From NCBI RefSeq assembly GCF_003003055.1, contig NZ_PVTV01000013.1, positions 124,001 to 188,000 on the forward strand: a stretch of DNA of 64,000 nt, written 5' to 3'. Shown in pieces: positions 63,166 to 64,000 of the stretch (within the stretch, counting starts at the first letter, position 1; every line of letters begins with the position of its first letter). The position numbers and the translations under genes are program-made. The notes under the pieces were generated by a model. It did no database searches and was not told the origin of the DNA. It saw only the letters and a list, made by a program, of their open reading frames with translations. This stretch comes from Jezberella montanilacus (GTDB taxonomy: Bacteria > Pseudomonadota > Gammaproteobacteria > Burkholderiales > Burkholderiaceae_B).

Positions 63166-64000
63166 ATGAACAACATCATTACCATCTCTTCGTTATCGAA
63201 GACGTACGCAACTGGTTTCATTGCGTTAAAGAATATCAATCTTGAAGTACATCAAGGCGAGATTTTTGCTTTGCTTGGCCCAAATGGCGCAGGCAAAACG
63301 ACGTTGATCGGCATCATCTGTGGCACGATCAATCCATCGGCGGGCCATGTCGTGATTGACGGTTTTGATCACATCACCCACTACCGCGAAGCGCGCTCGC
63401 GGGTGGGTCTCGTCCCGCAAGAGATATCAACGGATATGTTTGAAACCGTCTGGAACACCGTCTCGTTTAGCAGGGGCCTGTTTGGTAAACCTGCTAATCC
63501 AGCCTTGATCGAAAAGATCCTCAAAGATCTGTCACTGTGGGATAAAAAAGATACAAGAATCATGCGCCTCTCTGGCGGTATGAAGCGGCGGGTGATGATT
63601 GCCAAGGCCTTGTCTCACGAACCGCAAGTGCTCTTCTTAGACGAACCCACCGCCGGCGTTGACGTCAGTTTACGACGCGATATGTGGGAGTTAGTCAGAC
63701 AACTGCAGCAAACTGGCGTCACGATCATTTTGACCACGCACTACATCGAAGAAGCTGAAGAAATGGCAGATCGCATCGGCATCATCACCAAGGGTGAGCT
63801 ACAACTGGTTGATACGACTGCATCGTTGATGAAAAAGCTTGGCAAAAAACAATTGATTTTGCAACTAACCACACCCTTAAACGAGCTACCAGGGTCGCTA
63901 GCGATTGAGGGTCTCACACTCTCGAAAATGAAAGATGAAATCACTTACACCTACGACTCAGAGAGCAAAGGCCCAACAATCACTGAAGTGCTGAATCTCG
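63166..64000 (+). CDS. ABC-2 type transporter ATP-binding protein (partial)
   Basis: The gene starts at ATG 63166 and runs off the window with 278 codons shown. Motifs: Walker [18 protein letters not shown]-loop GLVPQEIS, signature [16 protein letters not shown], Walker [11 protein letters not shown], and H-loop [17 protein letters not shown]. It resembles the YadG/CcmA-like drug or polysaccharide ABC-2 exporters; the permease gene would be expected next. It is divergent from ubiX with 124 bases between. The C-terminal portion is missing. Confidence 0.9.
   Translation, partial: MNNIITISSLSKTYATGFIALKNINLEVHQGEIFALLGPNGAGKTTLIGIICGTINPSAGHVVIDGFDHITHYREARSRVGLVPQEISTDMFETVWNTVSFSRGLFGKPANPALIEKILKDLSLWDKKDTRIMRLSGGMKRRVMIAKALSHEPQVLFLDEPTAGVDVSLRRDMWELVRQLQQTGVTIILTTHYIEEAEEMADRIGIITKGELQLVDTTASLMKKLGKKQLILQLTTPLNELPGSLAIEGLTLSKMKDEITYTYDSESKGPTITEVLNL

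Overview
The window looks like a contiguous chromosomal segment of a betaproteobacterium, most probably in the order Burkholderiales and close to Alcaligenaceae. This rests on family content and gene neighbourhoods I recognise: coq7 divergent from an OsmC gene, thyA-folA, a decarboxylase-dcd-apbC-metG block, and a CcsA-like/PP0621/ampD run. No rRNA, CRISPR array, insertion sequence or integrase gene was seen. Genes are dense, with many 1-15 base overlaps and several TTG or GTG starts.

Layout. 1-96 is the start of an FAD-linked oxidase. 186-3161 carries phosphomannomutase/phosphoglucomutase and pgi. 3147-13429 (minus) is a polysaccharide operon: TviB/WbpO-type dehydrogenase, TviC/WbpP-type epimerase, a MurJ/Wzx-like flippase, an asparagine-synthase-like amidotransferase and three glycosyltransferase genes, one of them a double-domain fusion. 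Together they suggest a surface glycan built on amidated galactosaminuronic acid. Upstream, at 13520-13709, is a small-RNA or leader element with two CUCCUCC (anti-Shine-Dalgarno) copies and an intrinsic terminator. 13784-37687 is mostly housekeeping: coq7, OsmC, thyA, folA, DUF945, gcvH, a BaiN-like flavoprotein, an Arg/Lys/Orn decarboxylase, dcd, apbC, a split chromate transporter, metG, trhO, tRNA-Gly, thiS, trmB, an NPP-type phosphodiesterase, ffh, a CcsA-like protein, ampD, htpG behind a textbook sigma-32 promoter, and a DUF3300/Spy pair.

37899-38926 is a tRNA-Leu gene followed by a zeta-toxin-like kinase and a 53-residue partner, then a 41-base exact repeat of the tRNA 3' end: the layout of a tiny tRNA-integrated element without an integrase. 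38993-48914 is an amide-utilisation locus. A minus-strand arm (amidase, AtzG/GatC-like protein, DUF1028) faces a plus-strand operon with a nitrilase-family hydrolase, a Liv-type ABC transporter (one gene a permease-ATPase fusion) and AmiC-like and AmiR-like (ANTAR) regulators. Its leader has a promoter, two tandem six-base-loop hairpins and a strong terminator, the arrangement expected for ANTAR antitermination.

48947-55599 holds mixed genes: a coiled-coil membrane protein, MarC, DUF2244, an SDR dehydrogenase, a Ni/Co permease, a GNAT enzyme, an NHL-repeat protein, a Ser/Thr-rich protein and a small exported protein. 55616-62317 (minus) is a CzcA-type RND efflux operon with an extra membrane protein inserted. 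ubiX lies upstream of it, and the window ends inside an ABC-2 type ATPase gene. All assignments come from reading the sequence; no database search was possible.
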